64,000 bases of DNA, taken from positions 7,505,501 through 7,569,500 of the forward strand of contig NZ_CP108538.1 in NCBI RefSeq assembly GCF_035994185.1, read 5' to 3'. The translations under genes were made by a program, and so were the position numbers. Shown in pieces: positions 42,533-50,710 of this stretch; position 1 is the stretch's first letter; every line of letters begins with the position of its first letter. This DNA comes from Streptomyces sp. NBC_01217. Its GTDB lineage: Bacteria; Actinomycetota; Actinomycetes; Streptomycetales; Streptomycetaceae. A model generated the notes under the pieces. It saw nothing but the letters and a program-made list of their open reading frames with translations. It ran no database searches and was not told the origin of the DNA.

Positions 42533-44854
42533 GTGAAGAACCGAACGGTTCGACAGAGACTGACCGGACTGTCCACTGCGGTCCTGGCGGCATGCCTGGG
42601 CCTGGGCCTGCTCTCCGCACCGAGCCAGGCCGTCCAGCAGCGCCCCACCGCACCGTCCGCGACCGACCGCACCGGCCCCGCCGCCGAGGCGCCGACCGCG
42701 CCCGCCAACGACGCCGCCCACATCAGCCGCAAGGCCTTGAAGGCCGCCGACCGGCCGCCCCTGTCCGCGTCCAAGGACGCGCTCAGACGCGACTACGACG
42801 ACCCCGGCGCCGCGCTCCCGAGCCACCCGGCTCCTTCGATGAAGGCCGGAGCCGGGGCCCGGCCCGCGGCCGCCTGCGAGGTCGGCGACTTCACCGGCCG
42901 CACCGGAAGCGCCCTCGTCCAGCAGATCAAGGCATCTACCGCCGACTGCGTCAACACGCTGTTCGGGGTCAAGGGCAACGACGGCTATCTGGCCTTCCGC
43001 GAGGCGCAGATGGTCACCGTCGCCGGCGCCCTGCGCGAGGGGTCGGCCGCCTATCCCGGGGACAGCAGCACCGGCATGCCCCAGCTGGTCCTCTATCTCC
43101 GGGCCGGGTACTACGTGCAGTACTACGACCCCGGCACCGTGGGCAGCTACGGGCCGCAGCTGCGTATGGCCGTGCAGGGCGGGCTCGACGCGTTCTTCGG
43201 CGCCTCCCACGCCTTCGACGTCACCGACGCCAACGGTGAGACCCTGGCCGAGGCCGTCACATTGATCGACAGCGCCGAGCAGAATGCCCGCTACCTGTAT
43301 GTCGTCAAGCGGATGCTGGCCGACTACGACGCCTCGTACGACGGCTCCTGGTACATGCTCAACGCGCTGAACAACGTATACACGGTGACATTCCGCGGTC
43401 ACCAACTGCCGGAGTTCATCAGTGCCGTGGAGTCCGATCCGAGTCTGCTGGACGCGCTCCACGACTTCGCATCGCGCCATCTCGACCTGCTGGGTACGGA
43501 CCGGTCGTACCTGACCTCCAACGCCGGGCGCGAGCTGGGCCGCTTCCTCCAGGAGGCATCACTGCGACCGTCGGTGCGTCCGCTCGCCGCCGGACTGCTC
43601 GGCCGGAGCTCCCTCACCGGCCCCACCGCCCCGCTCTGGGTCGGTGTCGCGGAGATGGCCGACGCCTACGACAGGGCGAACTGCTCGTACTACGGCACCT
43701 GCGACCTCGCACAGCGTCTCAAGAGCGCCGTCCTGCCCGTCAACCACGCCTGCAGCGACAGCATCCGCATCCTGGCGCAGCAGATGTCCGCCGCGGACCT
43801 CGCCGCGAGCTGTACCAGTCTGCGCGGCCAGGACTCCTACTTCCATGGCATCGCCCGGGACCAGGGGCCGGTCGTTGGCGACCGCAACACCACCATCGAG
43901 GTCGTGGTCTTCGACTCCAGCACCGACTACCAGACCTACGCCGGCGCGATCTACGGCATCGACACCGACAACGGCGGCATGTACCTGGAGGGTGATCCCT
44001 CGGCCGCCGGGAACCAGCCCCGGTTCATCGCCTACGAGGCCGAGTGGGTCCGCCCCGAGTTCCAGATCTGGAACCTCAACCACGAGTACACGCACTACCT
44101 TGACGGCCGCTTCGACATGTACGGCGATTTCGACGCCGGAACGATCACGCCGACCATCTGGTGGGTCGAGGGCTTCGCGGAGTACGTCTCGTACTCGTAC
44201 CGCGATGTCACGTACGACGACGCCGTCGCCCGGGCCGCGGCCCACACCTACACCCTGCGGACCCTGTTCGACACCACGTACGACAACGCCGACCAGATCC
44301 GCGTCTACAACTGGGGCTATCTGGCGGTCCGTTACATGCTGCAGTCCCACCGCGCGGACGTGGACACCCTCCTCGGCCTCTATCGCAGGGGCGACTGGAA
44401 CGGCGCCCGCACCCTGCTCACCTCGACCATAGGAAGCCGTTACGACGCCGACTGGAACGCCTGGCTGACCGCCTGCGCGGCCGGCAGCTGCGGTACCGTC
44501 ACCGACCCGCCCACCGACCCCTCGGCCGAGTGCACGGGCGGCGACACCCGGGAGCTGGGCAAGGACTGCAGGCGCAGTGGGCTCGCCGCGACCCGGGGCA
44601 ACTACTCCTATCTGTACCTCTACATTCCGGCGGGCACCGCCCGGCTGACGATCACCGCGTCGGGCGGCACTGGCGACGCCGACCTCTACTACGGCGCGGA
44701 CGGCTGGGCGACCACGGGTGCGTACTCCCAGCGGGCCGTCGGCGCCGGGAACGCGCACACGCTGACCATCGACCACCCGGCGGCCGGAGCCCACTTCATC
44801 AGTCTCCACGCCGTCGAGGGCTTCGACGGTGTGACCGTCTCCACTCACTACTGA
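42533..44854 (+). CDS. Secreted M9 family collagenase
   Basis: Extracellular zinc metalloprotease that cleaves native or denatured collagen (773 aa). Signal peptide from MKNRTVRQRL to PSQA (about 33 residues), a propeptide-like region, the M9 N-terminal activator domain (about 100-400), then the peptidase unit with zinc motif HEYTH (H517-H521) and the third-ligand Glu in WVEGFAEYV (546-550). A C-terminal pre-peptidase (PPC) domain at about 685-773 (ARLTITASGGTGDADLYYGA) helps binding or folding. GTG start at 42533 has GGGAGGCGG ahead and gives a clean signal peptide; earlier ATGs at 42389 and 42428 would add an Arg-rich leader. No PKD domain is evident. Confidence 0.93.
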   Translation: MKNRTVRQRLTGLSTAVLAACLGLGLLSAPSQAVQQRPTAPSATDRTGPAAEAPTAPANDAAHISRKALKAADRPPLSASKDALRRDYDDPGAALPSHPAPSMKAGAGARPAAACEVGDFTGRTGSALVQQIKASTADCVNTLFGVKGNDGYLAFREAQMVTVAGALREGSAAYPGDSSTGMPQLVLYLRAGYYVQYYDPGTVGSYGPQLRMAVQGGLDAFFGASHAFDVTDANGETLAEAVTLIDSAEQNARYLYVVKRMLADYDASYDGSWYMLNALNNVYTVTFRGHQLPEFISAVESDPSLLDALHDFASRHLDLLGTDRSYLTSNAGRELGRFLQEASLRPSVRPLAAGLLGRSSLTGPTAPLWVGVAEMADAYDRANCSYYGTCDLAQRLKSAVLPVNHACSDSIRILAQQMSAADLAASCTSLRGQDSYFHGIARDQGPVVGDRNTTIEVVVFDSSTDYQTYAGAIYGIDTDNGGMYLEGDPSAAGNQPRFIAYEAEWVRPEFQIWNLNHEYTHYLDGRFDMYGDFDAGTITPTIWWVEGFAEYVSYSYRDVTYDDAVARAAAHTYTLRTLFDTTYDNADQIRVYNWGYLAVRYMLQSHRADVDTLLGLYRRGDWNGARTLLTSTIGSRYDADWNAWLTACAAGSCGTVTDPPTDPSAECTGGDTRELGKDCRRSGLAATRGNYSYLYLYIPAGTARLTITASGGTGDADLYYGADGWATTGAYSQRAVGAGNAHTLTIDHPAAGAHFISLHAVEGFDGVTVSTHY

Positions 44855-44897
44855 GCGCCGGTACGGAGTGCCTTCGTATACGAGGCACCCGGCGCTC
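44853..44897. terminator. Stem-loop between collagenase and barstar genes
   Basis: Outer arms GAGCGCCGG and CCGGCGCTC enclose an inner hairpin (GTGCCT ... AGGCAC-like around TCGTATACGA). It begins at the collagenase stop codon and ends 7 bp before the barstar stop, serving both convergent genes. Confidence 0.65.
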
Positions 44898-44903
44898 CAC
44901 GGC

Positions 44904-45293
44904 TCACAACAGCCGTAGGGCGCCGGGTGCCGTTCCGTCTCTCAGGGTCTCCACGAGCAGGTCGAACAGTGTCGGTCCGCGCCCGGCCAGGGCCTCGTCG
45001 AGCCGCTGCCGGAACGCGGATCTGTTGCTGGGGTGCACCCGGCTCAGGCTCTGCCGCAGATACCGCGCCGTCTCCTCATGGCCCAGGGCCCGCGCGGAGA
45101 GGGCGTGGTCGCGCCATTCGAAGACGAAGTCGCCGTCGTCCGGGGTGCCCATTCCACCGCCGAGGCAGTCCGCGAGGGCGTCGAAGTTGCGGCCGAAGTA
45201 TCCGCCGGGGCCGTTCACCGCCTCGCCGATCACTTCCCAGAACTGTTCCAGGCCGGTGACCCGGGAGCCGTCGATCACATAGGTCACGGTCAT
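44904..45293 (-). CDS. Barstar family ribonuclease inhibitor
   Basis: A 129-residue cytoplasmic protein with the barstar fold: VTYVIDGSRVTGLEQFWEVIGEAV, then the diagnostic loop GGYFGRNFDALADCLGGGM that in barstar inserts into the RNase active site, and FEWRDH. Barstar homologues neutralise extracellular-type guanyl RNases inside the producing cell. The gene upstream on the same strand (45388-45807) encodes such an RNase, so this is its likely immunity partner. ATG at 45293 is preferred; an ATG at 45308 is possible. Confidence 0.9.
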   Translation of the reverse strand: MTVTYVIDGSRVTGLEQFWEVIGEAVNGPGGYFGRNFDALADCLGGGMGTPDDGDFVFEWRDHALSARALGHEETARYLRQSLSRVHPSNRSAFRQRLDEALAGRGPTLFDLLVETLRDGTAPGALRLL

Positions 45294-45387
45294 GTGGGGA
45301 GGGTACAACTCCGACCGCTTCCCGGAGGTTTGTGATCCGCGCCGCAGGTGGGGGGCTACGGCGCGGATCGGCTCGGATGACCGGGCG

Positions 45388-45807
45388 TCAGCAGCCCTGG
45401 TCGATCAGGTCGAACGTGGCGTAGTGGTCGCTGGTGTAGTAGTCCTCCTGGAACTCCTCACCCGTGACGATCCGGCGCGCGCCGCGGGTCGGGGAGCCCG
45501 GAGTGATGACCGTGTACTCGTGGTAGTAGCCGGTGCTCCGGCTGGGCAGGACGCCTTCGCGGTTCTGGAAGACGGAACCGTCCTGCGAGTAGGGGAACGG
45601 GCCGCCCTCGTCGATGAGGTCGAGGGTGTCGTGTGCCTGGGCGGGCAGTGCCGAGTAACAGATGCTGCCGACCGAGGCGGCGGAGGCCGTGGCGGTCGTG
45701 GTGACCGGGCTGCCGACGAGCAGGACGGACAGGAGGGCGGCTGCGCCACCGAGCGTGGTGATCCGTGGGGGGATTCGCATAGCCATCATGATGACGCGCG
45801 TAGACAT
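45388..45807 (-). CDS. Secreted guanyl-specific ribonuclease, RNase Sa type
   Basis: Extracellular RNase of the microbial N1/T1/Sa family (139 aa, mature about 95). Signal peptide from MRIPPRITTL to ASAAS. The mature sequence closely follows RNase Sa of S. aureofaciens: SALPAQAHDTLDLIDEGGPF, YSQDGSVFQNREG, YYHEYTVITPG (catalytic Glu), RGARRIVTG (catalytic Arg), DHYATFDLID (catalytic His), ending in Cys; the first mature Cys (SICYSAL) completes the disulfide. Start codons at 45807, 45789, 45786 and 45780 are all possible; the signal peptide is intact in each. Degrades RNA outside the cell for nutrient or competition. Confidence 0.93.
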   Translation of the reverse strand: MSTRVIMMAMRIPPRITTLGGAAALLSVLLVGSPVTTTATASAASVGSICYSALPAQAHDTLDLIDEGGPFPYSQDGSVFQNREGVLPSRSTGYYHEYTVITPGSPTRGARRIVTGEEFQEDYYTSDHYATFDLIDQGC

Positions 45808-46041
45808 GGTCCCGTCAACGCCAACCGGTGTGAATTTTTTGGGAGTTAACCGGAGGGGTGGGAATGTGACAGCCGTGTGTCCGCAGCTCCGGACGGTATC
45901 GCCCGTTCCCTGTTCACTTATTGATGAATCGACAAGCGTGGCAGCCCGCCAGTGGGGCATGCATCCCCGTGAAGGTGTTCCGCGAAGGAGCGCGATGAGA
46001 AGTCGAGAAGGGGGCGATTCACTGTGCGGGCGGGGGAGACG

Positions 46042-46497
46042 ATGGAGCGTCACGGAGATGCCGATGCCAGGGCGGGCGGGGAGGCGCACGAGCCAGGGGC
46101 CCGGGGACAGCAGCCGGTCCGGCTGCACCGCAGACTGGACCGCACCGATCTGGCGGCCGTGAGCGAAGTGCGGTGTGCGCTGCGGGAGTTCTTGCGCTAC
46201 CGGTGGCGGGTTGAGCCGGCCGAGGTGGCGGAGCTCCTGCTCAGCGAGCTGGTGACCAACGCACTGGTCCACACCGGGCGCGGCGCGGTCGTCACGGTGA
46301 GCGTGGTGCCCGCGAAACTACGGGTGGAGGTACGGGACTTCGTGCCCGCAATGCCCCTGTCGTACGTACCGAACGCCGACGACGGTACGCATGGCCGGGG
46401 GCTGATTCTGGTGCAGAGCCTCGCGGACGCCTGGGGGGTCGGCGCGCACGCTCTGGGCAAGGTCGTGTGGTTCGAGCTGGACGGCGAAAGATCCTGA
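46042..46497 (+). CDS. ATP-binding protein, HATPase/anti-sigma factor-like
   Basis: A 151-residue single-domain histidine-kinase-like ATPase of the kind abundant in streptomycetes (RsbW/SpoIIAB-like). Motifs: VRCALREFLRYRW, the N-box ELLLSELVTNALVHTG, the G1 region VEVRDFVP, and GRGLILVQSLADAWG (G2). Such proteins act as anti-sigma factors or serine kinases; the partner is unknown. ATG at 46042 follows GGGGGAG and is preferred to the GTG at 46024. The N-terminal 25 residues are low complexity. Confidence 0.85.
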   Translation: MERHGDADARAGGEAHEPGARGQQPVRLHRRLDRTDLAAVSEVRCALREFLRYRWRVEPAEVAELLLSELVTNALVHTGRGAVVTVSVVPAKLRVEVRDFVPAMPLSYVPNADDGTHGRGLILVQSLADAWGVGAHALGKVVWFELDGERS

Positions 46498-46559
46498 GAG
46501 TGCCCTGAGGGAGCCCGGAGAGCGCGAAGAGGCCCTGAGAGCGCGGAAGGGTCCGGGCC

Positions 46560-46613
46560 GTCAGGGCCTCGTGCGAGTGATCAGCTGTCAGGGCCTCGTG
46601 CGGCGGATCAGCC
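46560..46613. repeat. 27-bp tandem duplication at the end of the DUF2637 gene
   Basis: Two copies of a 27-bp unit beginning GTCAGGGCCTCGTGCG (46560-46586 and 46587-46613), identical at 23 of 27 positions. The second copy contains the stop codon of the DUF2637 gene and the first contains an equivalent TGA. This indicates a local duplication at the 3' end. Confidence 0.7.
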
Positions 46614-47684
46614 GAACTGCTGCTCCAGATCCTTCAGCTTCCGCTCCAGCGAGTCGAGCCGGGGCAGTGCCTGGGTGTCGTCCTCGGCGGTGAGGTCGAC
46701 GGTGATCGGGTCATTCGCGTTCCGGTCCGAGGCGTGAGAGCTCGGACCCGTCACGGCCTGCAGGGACGGCCGGGCGCGCAGGGGCAGTTGTCCCGGCTCG
46801 GATATGGCGGGCTCCACGACGGACTGCGCGGAGGCCGTCGCGGGGGCGATCGCCTGGACGTCCACCTGGGTGCCGCCCCGGCCGACCCGGCGCCAGGCCC
46901 GGTTCTGCCGGTTCAGCGCCCTGATGTGGGCCCGGTCCAGCTTCTCCTGGTCCCTCCTGCGGAGGCGGTTCTGTTCCTTCTCCCGCCGGTCCTCACGCAC
47001 CTCGTCGACCGCTTCGTCCAGGGTACGTACGCCCTCCAGCAACATCAGCGACCAGGCGCCGAAGGTCTCCCGGGGGGCGCGCAGCCACCGTACGATCCGG
47101 ATCTGCGGCAGCGGACGGGGCACCAGGCCCTGCTCGCGCAGCGCGGCCCGGCGGGTCTGCTTCAGCGCGCGGTCGAAGAGCACGGCCGCCGAGAGCGACA
47201 TCCCCGCGAAGAAGTGCGGGGCGCCCGCGTGGTCGATTCCGCGCGGCGCGTGCACCCAGTTGAACCAGGCGGCCGCACCGGCGAACGTCCATACGAGCAG
47301 CCGCGATCCGAGCGCCGCGTCGCCGTGGCTGGCCTCGCGCACCGCGAGTACGGAACAGAACATCGCGGCCCCGTCGAGGCCGAACGGAACGAGATACTCC
47401 CAGCCACCGGAGAGGCCGAGGTTCTGCTCGCCGAAGCCGACGAGCCCGTGGAAGGAGAGTGCGGCGGCGACGGCGGCGCAGCAGAACAGCAGGACGTACG
47501 AGGCGGTGGCGTACAGCGCCTCCTTGCGTCGGCGACGCTCCTCGCTGCGCTCCCAGCTGTCGTCGGCCGCGGAGTTGTCAGCGGCGCGCTTGCCGCGTGC
47601 GACCACCGCCACCGCCGCCAGGACCCCCGCGAGCAGCACGGCGCCCGGAAGCAGCCAATTCAGCGATATGTCGGTCAGTCTCAT
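46608..47684 (-). CDS. DUF2637 domain membrane protein
   Basis: A 358-residue protein with a first helix (LLPGAVLLAGVLAAVAVVA), a charged cytoplasmic loop, then three or four helices (ASYVLLFCCAAVAAALSFHGL; PFGLDGAAMFCSVLAV; LLVWTFAGAAAWFNWVHA; FFAGMSLSAAVLFDRAL) that make up DUF2637. The soluble C-terminal part is long and coiled-coil-like (REDRREKEQNRLRRRDQEKLDRAHIRALNRQNR, in parts), ending in LDSLERKLKDLEQQFG. DUF2637 proteins occur near transfer and replication functions of actinobacterial plasmids (SpdB-like) and in chromosomes; the function is unknown. AAGGGAC precedes ATG 47684. Confidence 0.85.
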   Translation of the reverse strand: MRLTDISLNWLLPGAVLLAGVLAAVAVVARGKRAADNSAADDSWERSEERRRRKEALYATASYVLLFCCAAVAAALSFHGLVGFGEQNLGLSGGWEYLVPFGLDGAAMFCSVLAVREASHGDAALGSRLLVWTFAGAAAWFNWVHAPRGIDHAGAPHFFAGMSLSAAVLFDRALKQTRRAALREQGLVPRPLPQIRIVRWLRAPRETFGAWSLMLLEGVRTLDEAVDEVREDRREKEQNRLRRRDQEKLDRAHIRALNRQNRAWRRVGRGGTQVDVQAIAPATASAQSVVEPAISEPGQLPLRARPSLQAVTGPSSHASDRNANDPITVDLTAEDDTQALPRLDSLERKLKDLEQQFG

Positions 47685-47729
47685 GCGCGGTCCCTTGCAT
47701 CGCGTAGGGCATTTCGGGCGCCATGATTG

Positions 47730-47760
47730 CCGAAACCCCGTCACGCTCAGGGGGTTTCGG
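47730..47760. promoter_or_regulatory. Stem-loop in DUF2637 gene leader
   Basis: CCGAAACCCC and GGGGTTTCGG, 10-bp perfect arms with an 11-nt loop, 46 bp upstream of the DUF2637 start. It may be an operator or a leader hairpin. Further upstream (47810-47850) TATTCGA occurs twice on the minus strand next to a TACTAT -10-like element. Confidence 0.4.
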
Positions 47761-47875
47761 GGCAAGAGAACGCCATTGGGTTGGCAGGGCATACGGATAG
47801 CCGGGATCTGATCGAATATCCGTACACGGCCACTGATCTGTGTTCGAATAGTACTACCCGTACGGGCGGTGTGGA

Positions 47876-48724
47876 TCAGTGAGTGGGCGTCAGTTTCCGT
47901 ACGCGCTCGGCATCACAGGTGCGCGGGCAGGTGACGCAGGTGTCCTCGGGGCGCAGCGTGTAGAAGAGGCAGCAGCTCGCCCGGTCGCGGGTGGGCAGCG
48001 ATTCGCCGTTCGGCCCGGTCAGTTCACGGAAGCCCGCCGTGCCGACGTACGGCTTCGTGGTGCCCGGCAGGAGCGCCTCCAGCTCGGCCATCGCCCGCCG
48101 CTCCTCGCCGAGCAGATGGGCGATGTACCAGAGGCCCTCGACGACCTCGTCCGTCGCCATGCCCCACAGCGCCCGCTTGCCGCGCCGCATCCGTGGTCCG
48201 AAGCCGTCCAGCACCGGGCCGATGTGGTCGGCCACGGCGGCGAGCACCTCTGCCCGCAGCGCCGCCTCGTCGGAGACCACCCGGGCACCCGGCAGCCCGG
48301 CCGCCGGATCGTCCGGGAGGCAGGCGAATTCCCTTACGCGGAGGGTCAGATGGCCCAGGGTCCGCTGGAACGACACATCCTCGACGGGGACCCGGGGCAC
48401 TCGCCGGTGCAGGAACCACGGCACCGTCACCAGCAGGCAGGCGGGCCAGGCGTACCGGTGCAGTCCGAAGCTTGCGACCACATCGGGGCGGGGCTGCTGC
48501 CCGTAGTCCCGCACCACCTGCTCGTGGTCCCAGGCGAGGAAGGCGTCGAGCGCGGCACCACCGGCGGCCAGCTCGTGCGCTCCCACCCAGCCGGAATCGC
48601 GGGGGGCGCTCTCGCCGTCCGTCAGCACCTCTGCGCGCAGCCCGGGGAAGACCTCGGCCAGGCGTGCGTACGCGCCCGTCACGGCGGACGCGGTGGTACC
48701 GGGAAGGAGAACGGGGGGTGTCAT
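47876..48724 (-). CDS. FhuF-like (2Fe-2S) siderophore-iron reductase
   Basis: Probably reduces ferric siderophores to free iron in the cytoplasm (282 aa). The C-terminal CC-x10-C-x2-C motif (SCCLFYTLRPEDTCVTCPRTC) is the unusual [2Fe-2S] site of FhuF. The rest is a helical fold with HRYAWPACLLVTVPWFLHR and RRGKRALWGMATDEVVEGLWYIAHLLG (in parts), as in FhuF-like proteins. An iron box lies 28-46 bp upstream of the start, so expression should rise under iron limitation. It is divergent from a GntR gene. Confidence 0.88.
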   Translation of the reverse strand: MTPPVLLPGTTASAVTGAYARLAEVFPGLRAEVLTDGESAPRDSGWVGAHELAAGGAALDAFLAWDHEQVVRDYGQQPRPDVVASFGLHRYAWPACLLVTVPWFLHRRVPRVPVEDVSFQRTLGHLTLRVREFACLPDDPAAGLPGARVVSDEAALRAEVLAAVADHIGPVLDGFGPRMRRGKRALWGMATDEVVEGLWYIAHLLGEERRAMAELEALLPGTTKPYVGTAGFRELTGPNGESLPTRDRASCCLFYTLRPEDTCVTCPRTCDAERVRKLTPTH

Positions 48725-48751
48725 GCAGGGACCGCCGAATCGGGATCGTTT

Positions 48752-48770
48752 GCAGGTAAGCCTTACCTTA
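48752..48770 (-). promoter_or_regulatory. Iron box (DmdR/DtxR-type operator)
   Basis: On the minus strand TAAGGTAAGGCTTACCTGC, which agrees at about 14 of 19 positions with the streptomycete/corynebacterial iron box TTAGGTTAGGCTCACCTAA. It contains the palindrome AGGTAAGGCTTACCT. Located directly upstream of the FhuF-like gene. Confidence 0.8.
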
Positions 48771-48869
48771 CCCGAACGGATCGATGTTTGAACTGCGGCC
48801 CCCTGCGCCTATCGTGCACAGGGGCATGGCGCACGCGAGCCGCGCCCGCGGCAGGCCGAGGAGGTCCCA

Positions 48870-49706
48870 GTGGAGCAGCGCAGAGGGCGTGAGCAGGCAC
48901 GGACGTCGCACACGTCCATCGCGTCCATGGCGACCCCGGCCTCCGTCCGGGTGCCCGAGCAGTCACGCGGCGATCAGGCTCGCGGTGAACAGGTACGCGG
49001 TGATGAGGCTCGCGGTGAACAGCCCCGCAGTGAGCAGGTGCGTGGCGAGCACACCCACAGCGGGCCGACCGCCCCGCGCCATGCGGTACGGCGTCACTCC
49101 GTGCGCGGCCAGATCCTGGACGCCCTGCGCGCCGCCCTGGTCGACGGTCAGCTCGTCCCCGGGCAGGTCTACTCCGCCCCCGTCCTCGGTGTCCGCTTCG
49201 GGGTCTCCGCGACCCCGGTGCGTGAGGCCATGCAGCAGTTGGCCATCGAGGGTGCCGTCGAGGTCGTACCGAACCGCGGCTTCCGGGTGTCCGAGCGGGG
49301 CCCGCGTGAGCTGGCCGAGCTGGCCGAGGTGCGGGCCCTGATCGAGGTCCCGGTCATGCTGCGACTGGCCCGCAGCGTCCCGCCCGCCCGCTGGTGCGCA
49401 CTGCGCCCGCTGGCCGACGCCACCGTAGCGGCCGCGGCCGTGGGCGACCGGGCCGGCTACGCCGAGTCCGACCGGGTCTTCCACAGCGCGGTCCTCGCGC
49501 TCTGCGGCAACGAGCAGCTGGTGATGGTCGCAGACGATCTGCACCGCCGCTCCCAGTGGCCCCTGGGGAACAATCCCGTCACCCGCCGCGCCGACCTCCT
49601 GGCCGACGCCGCCGAACACACCGCCCTGCTCGACGCGCTCATCGCCAAGGACCTCGCCGTCGTGCAGTCGCTCGTACGGGAGCACTTCACCGGCGCCGAG
49701 GGCTGA
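48870..49706 (+). CDS. GntR family regulator (FCD) with repetitive N-terminal tail
   Basis: A 278-residue FadR-subfamily regulator. Residues 1-75 are disordered and contain six pentapeptide repeats of the form RG(D/E)Q-x. The winged helix follows (HSVRGQILDALRAALVDGQL, YSAPVLGVRFGVSATPVREAM, GAVEVVPNRGFRVSER), then the FCD domain (VRALIEVPVMLRLARSVPP; DRVFHSAVLALCGN; EHTALLDALIAKD). It is clearly a paralogue of the GntR at 41403. GAGGAGG gives the GTG start. The signal it senses is unknown. It is divergent from the FhuF-like gene. Confidence 0.88.
   Translation: MEQRRGREQARTSHTSIASMATPASVRVPEQSRGDQARGEQVRGDEARGEQPRSEQVRGEHTHSGPTAPRHAVRRHSVRGQILDALRAALVDGQLVPGQVYSAPVLGVRFGVSATPVREAMQQLAIEGAVEVVPNRGFRVSERGPRELAELAEVRALIEVPVMLRLARSVPPARWCALRPLADATVAAAAVGDRAGYAESDRVFHSAVLALCGNEQLVMVADDLHRRSQWPLGNNPVTRRADLLADAAEHTALLDALIAKDLAVVQSLVREHFTGAEG
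48966..49055 (+). repeat. 15-bp coding repeats in GntR tail
   Basis: Six consecutive 15-bp units (consensus CGCGGTGAACAGGCT) encode RGDQA, RGEQV, RGDEA, RGEQP, RSEQV and RGEHT. The pattern indicates tandem expansion within the N-terminal tail of the regulator. Confidence 0.85.
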
Positions 49707-49761
49707 ACCGTGCGGCCCTGTCGGCCCGGCCGGCGGCCATGACGCCTGCTGCCGGGCCCTC

Positions 49762-50562
49762 TCAGTTCGCCCCGGCCGTCTCCGGGGGCGGCGGGTCCAG
49801 ATGCGGGGCCAGCCACGTCGGTACGCCCCCGAGCAGCCGGAAGAGCCGGCCGGCCTCGGCGCGCAGCCGGGTCGCGGCCTCGGGCTCCGGCTCGGAGTCC
49901 GCCAGCGCGATGAGGGCCGGGGCCGTACCGATCAGATAGCCGAGCTCCTCCCTTATCCGCAGGCACTCGGCGAAGCCGTGCCGCGCCTCCGCCAGTTCGC
50001 CGTCGCGCAGGGCGAGCAGGGCGAGATGACGCCAGGTCGAGGAGAGCAGCAGCGCGTCGCCCTGGGCGGTGGCACCGGCGTGGGCCCTGCGGTACGCGGC
50101 GCGCGCGGCCTGCGGCGAGTCGGCGATGTTCTGCGCGATCAGGCCCCGGCGGAAGTCCAGCAGCGGGCGGCCCGGCGCGGACGGGGCGAGCAGTGCGGCG
50201 GCCCGGCTCAGGGCGACGCTGGCCTCGTCGGCCCGGTCACGTACTCCCAGAAGCGTCGACGCGTACGCCAGATGGCCGCGCTCACAGGCGGCCGCACCGC
50301 GTTCGGCGTCGTCCTGGGCCAGCGCCTCGGCGGTGCGCAAGGCGTCCTCGGCGTCGGTCCAGCCCTGCCCGGTGTACAGGCAGCGCTCGGTCAGCAGCGC
50401 GGTCCGCTGGAGGGCCGCCGCCGGATCGGTGGCGGCGTCCTGTTCGAGCAGCGCGGCGGCGTCCGTCCAGCAGGCGCGTGATCGCAGCCGCCATACCGCT
50501 GTCTGGAGCGGCGGATCGTCATCTGCTGTCGTTCCGGAACCAGACATGGCGGTATGCGCCAC
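49762..50562 (-). CDS. TPR-like helical repeat protein
   Basis: A 266-residue cytoplasmic protein made almost wholly of amphipathic helix pairs of the tetratricopeptide type, for example DAEDALRTAEALAQDDAERG, ACERGHLAYASTLLG, ARAAYRRAHAGATAQGDALL, LALLALRDGELAEARHGFAE. No catalytic domain. Such proteins mediate protein-protein contacts; partner unknown. GTG start at 50562 is supported by GGAGGG 5 nt upstream; ATG at 50547 is the alternative. It lies just downstream of pucR on the same strand, separated by about 150 bp. Confidence 0.75.
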   Translation of the reverse strand: MAHTAMSGSGTTADDDPPLQTAVWRLRSRACWTDAAALLEQDAATDPAAALQRTALLTERCLYTGQGWTDAEDALRTAEALAQDDAERGAAACERGHLAYASTLLGVRDRADEASVALSRAAALLAPSAPGRPLLDFRRGLIAQNIADSPQAARAAYRRAHAGATAQGDALLLSSTWRHLALLALRDGELAEARHGFAECLRIREELGYLIGTAPALIALADSEPEPEAATRLRAEAGRLFRLLGGVPTWLAPHLDPPPPETAGAN

Positions 50563-50710
50563 ATTGCCCTCCCCGAGCACGCCATTGAGCTGTTGAGTCT
50601 GGCCGCATCTCAGCACGGAATGGCACGCCGGGCCAAGGGGTCGGGTCAATGTCAGGTGAAAGATTTCACAAACGACCGGACCCGCCCGGAGCCGTGGCAG
50701 GGCTTGGAAG

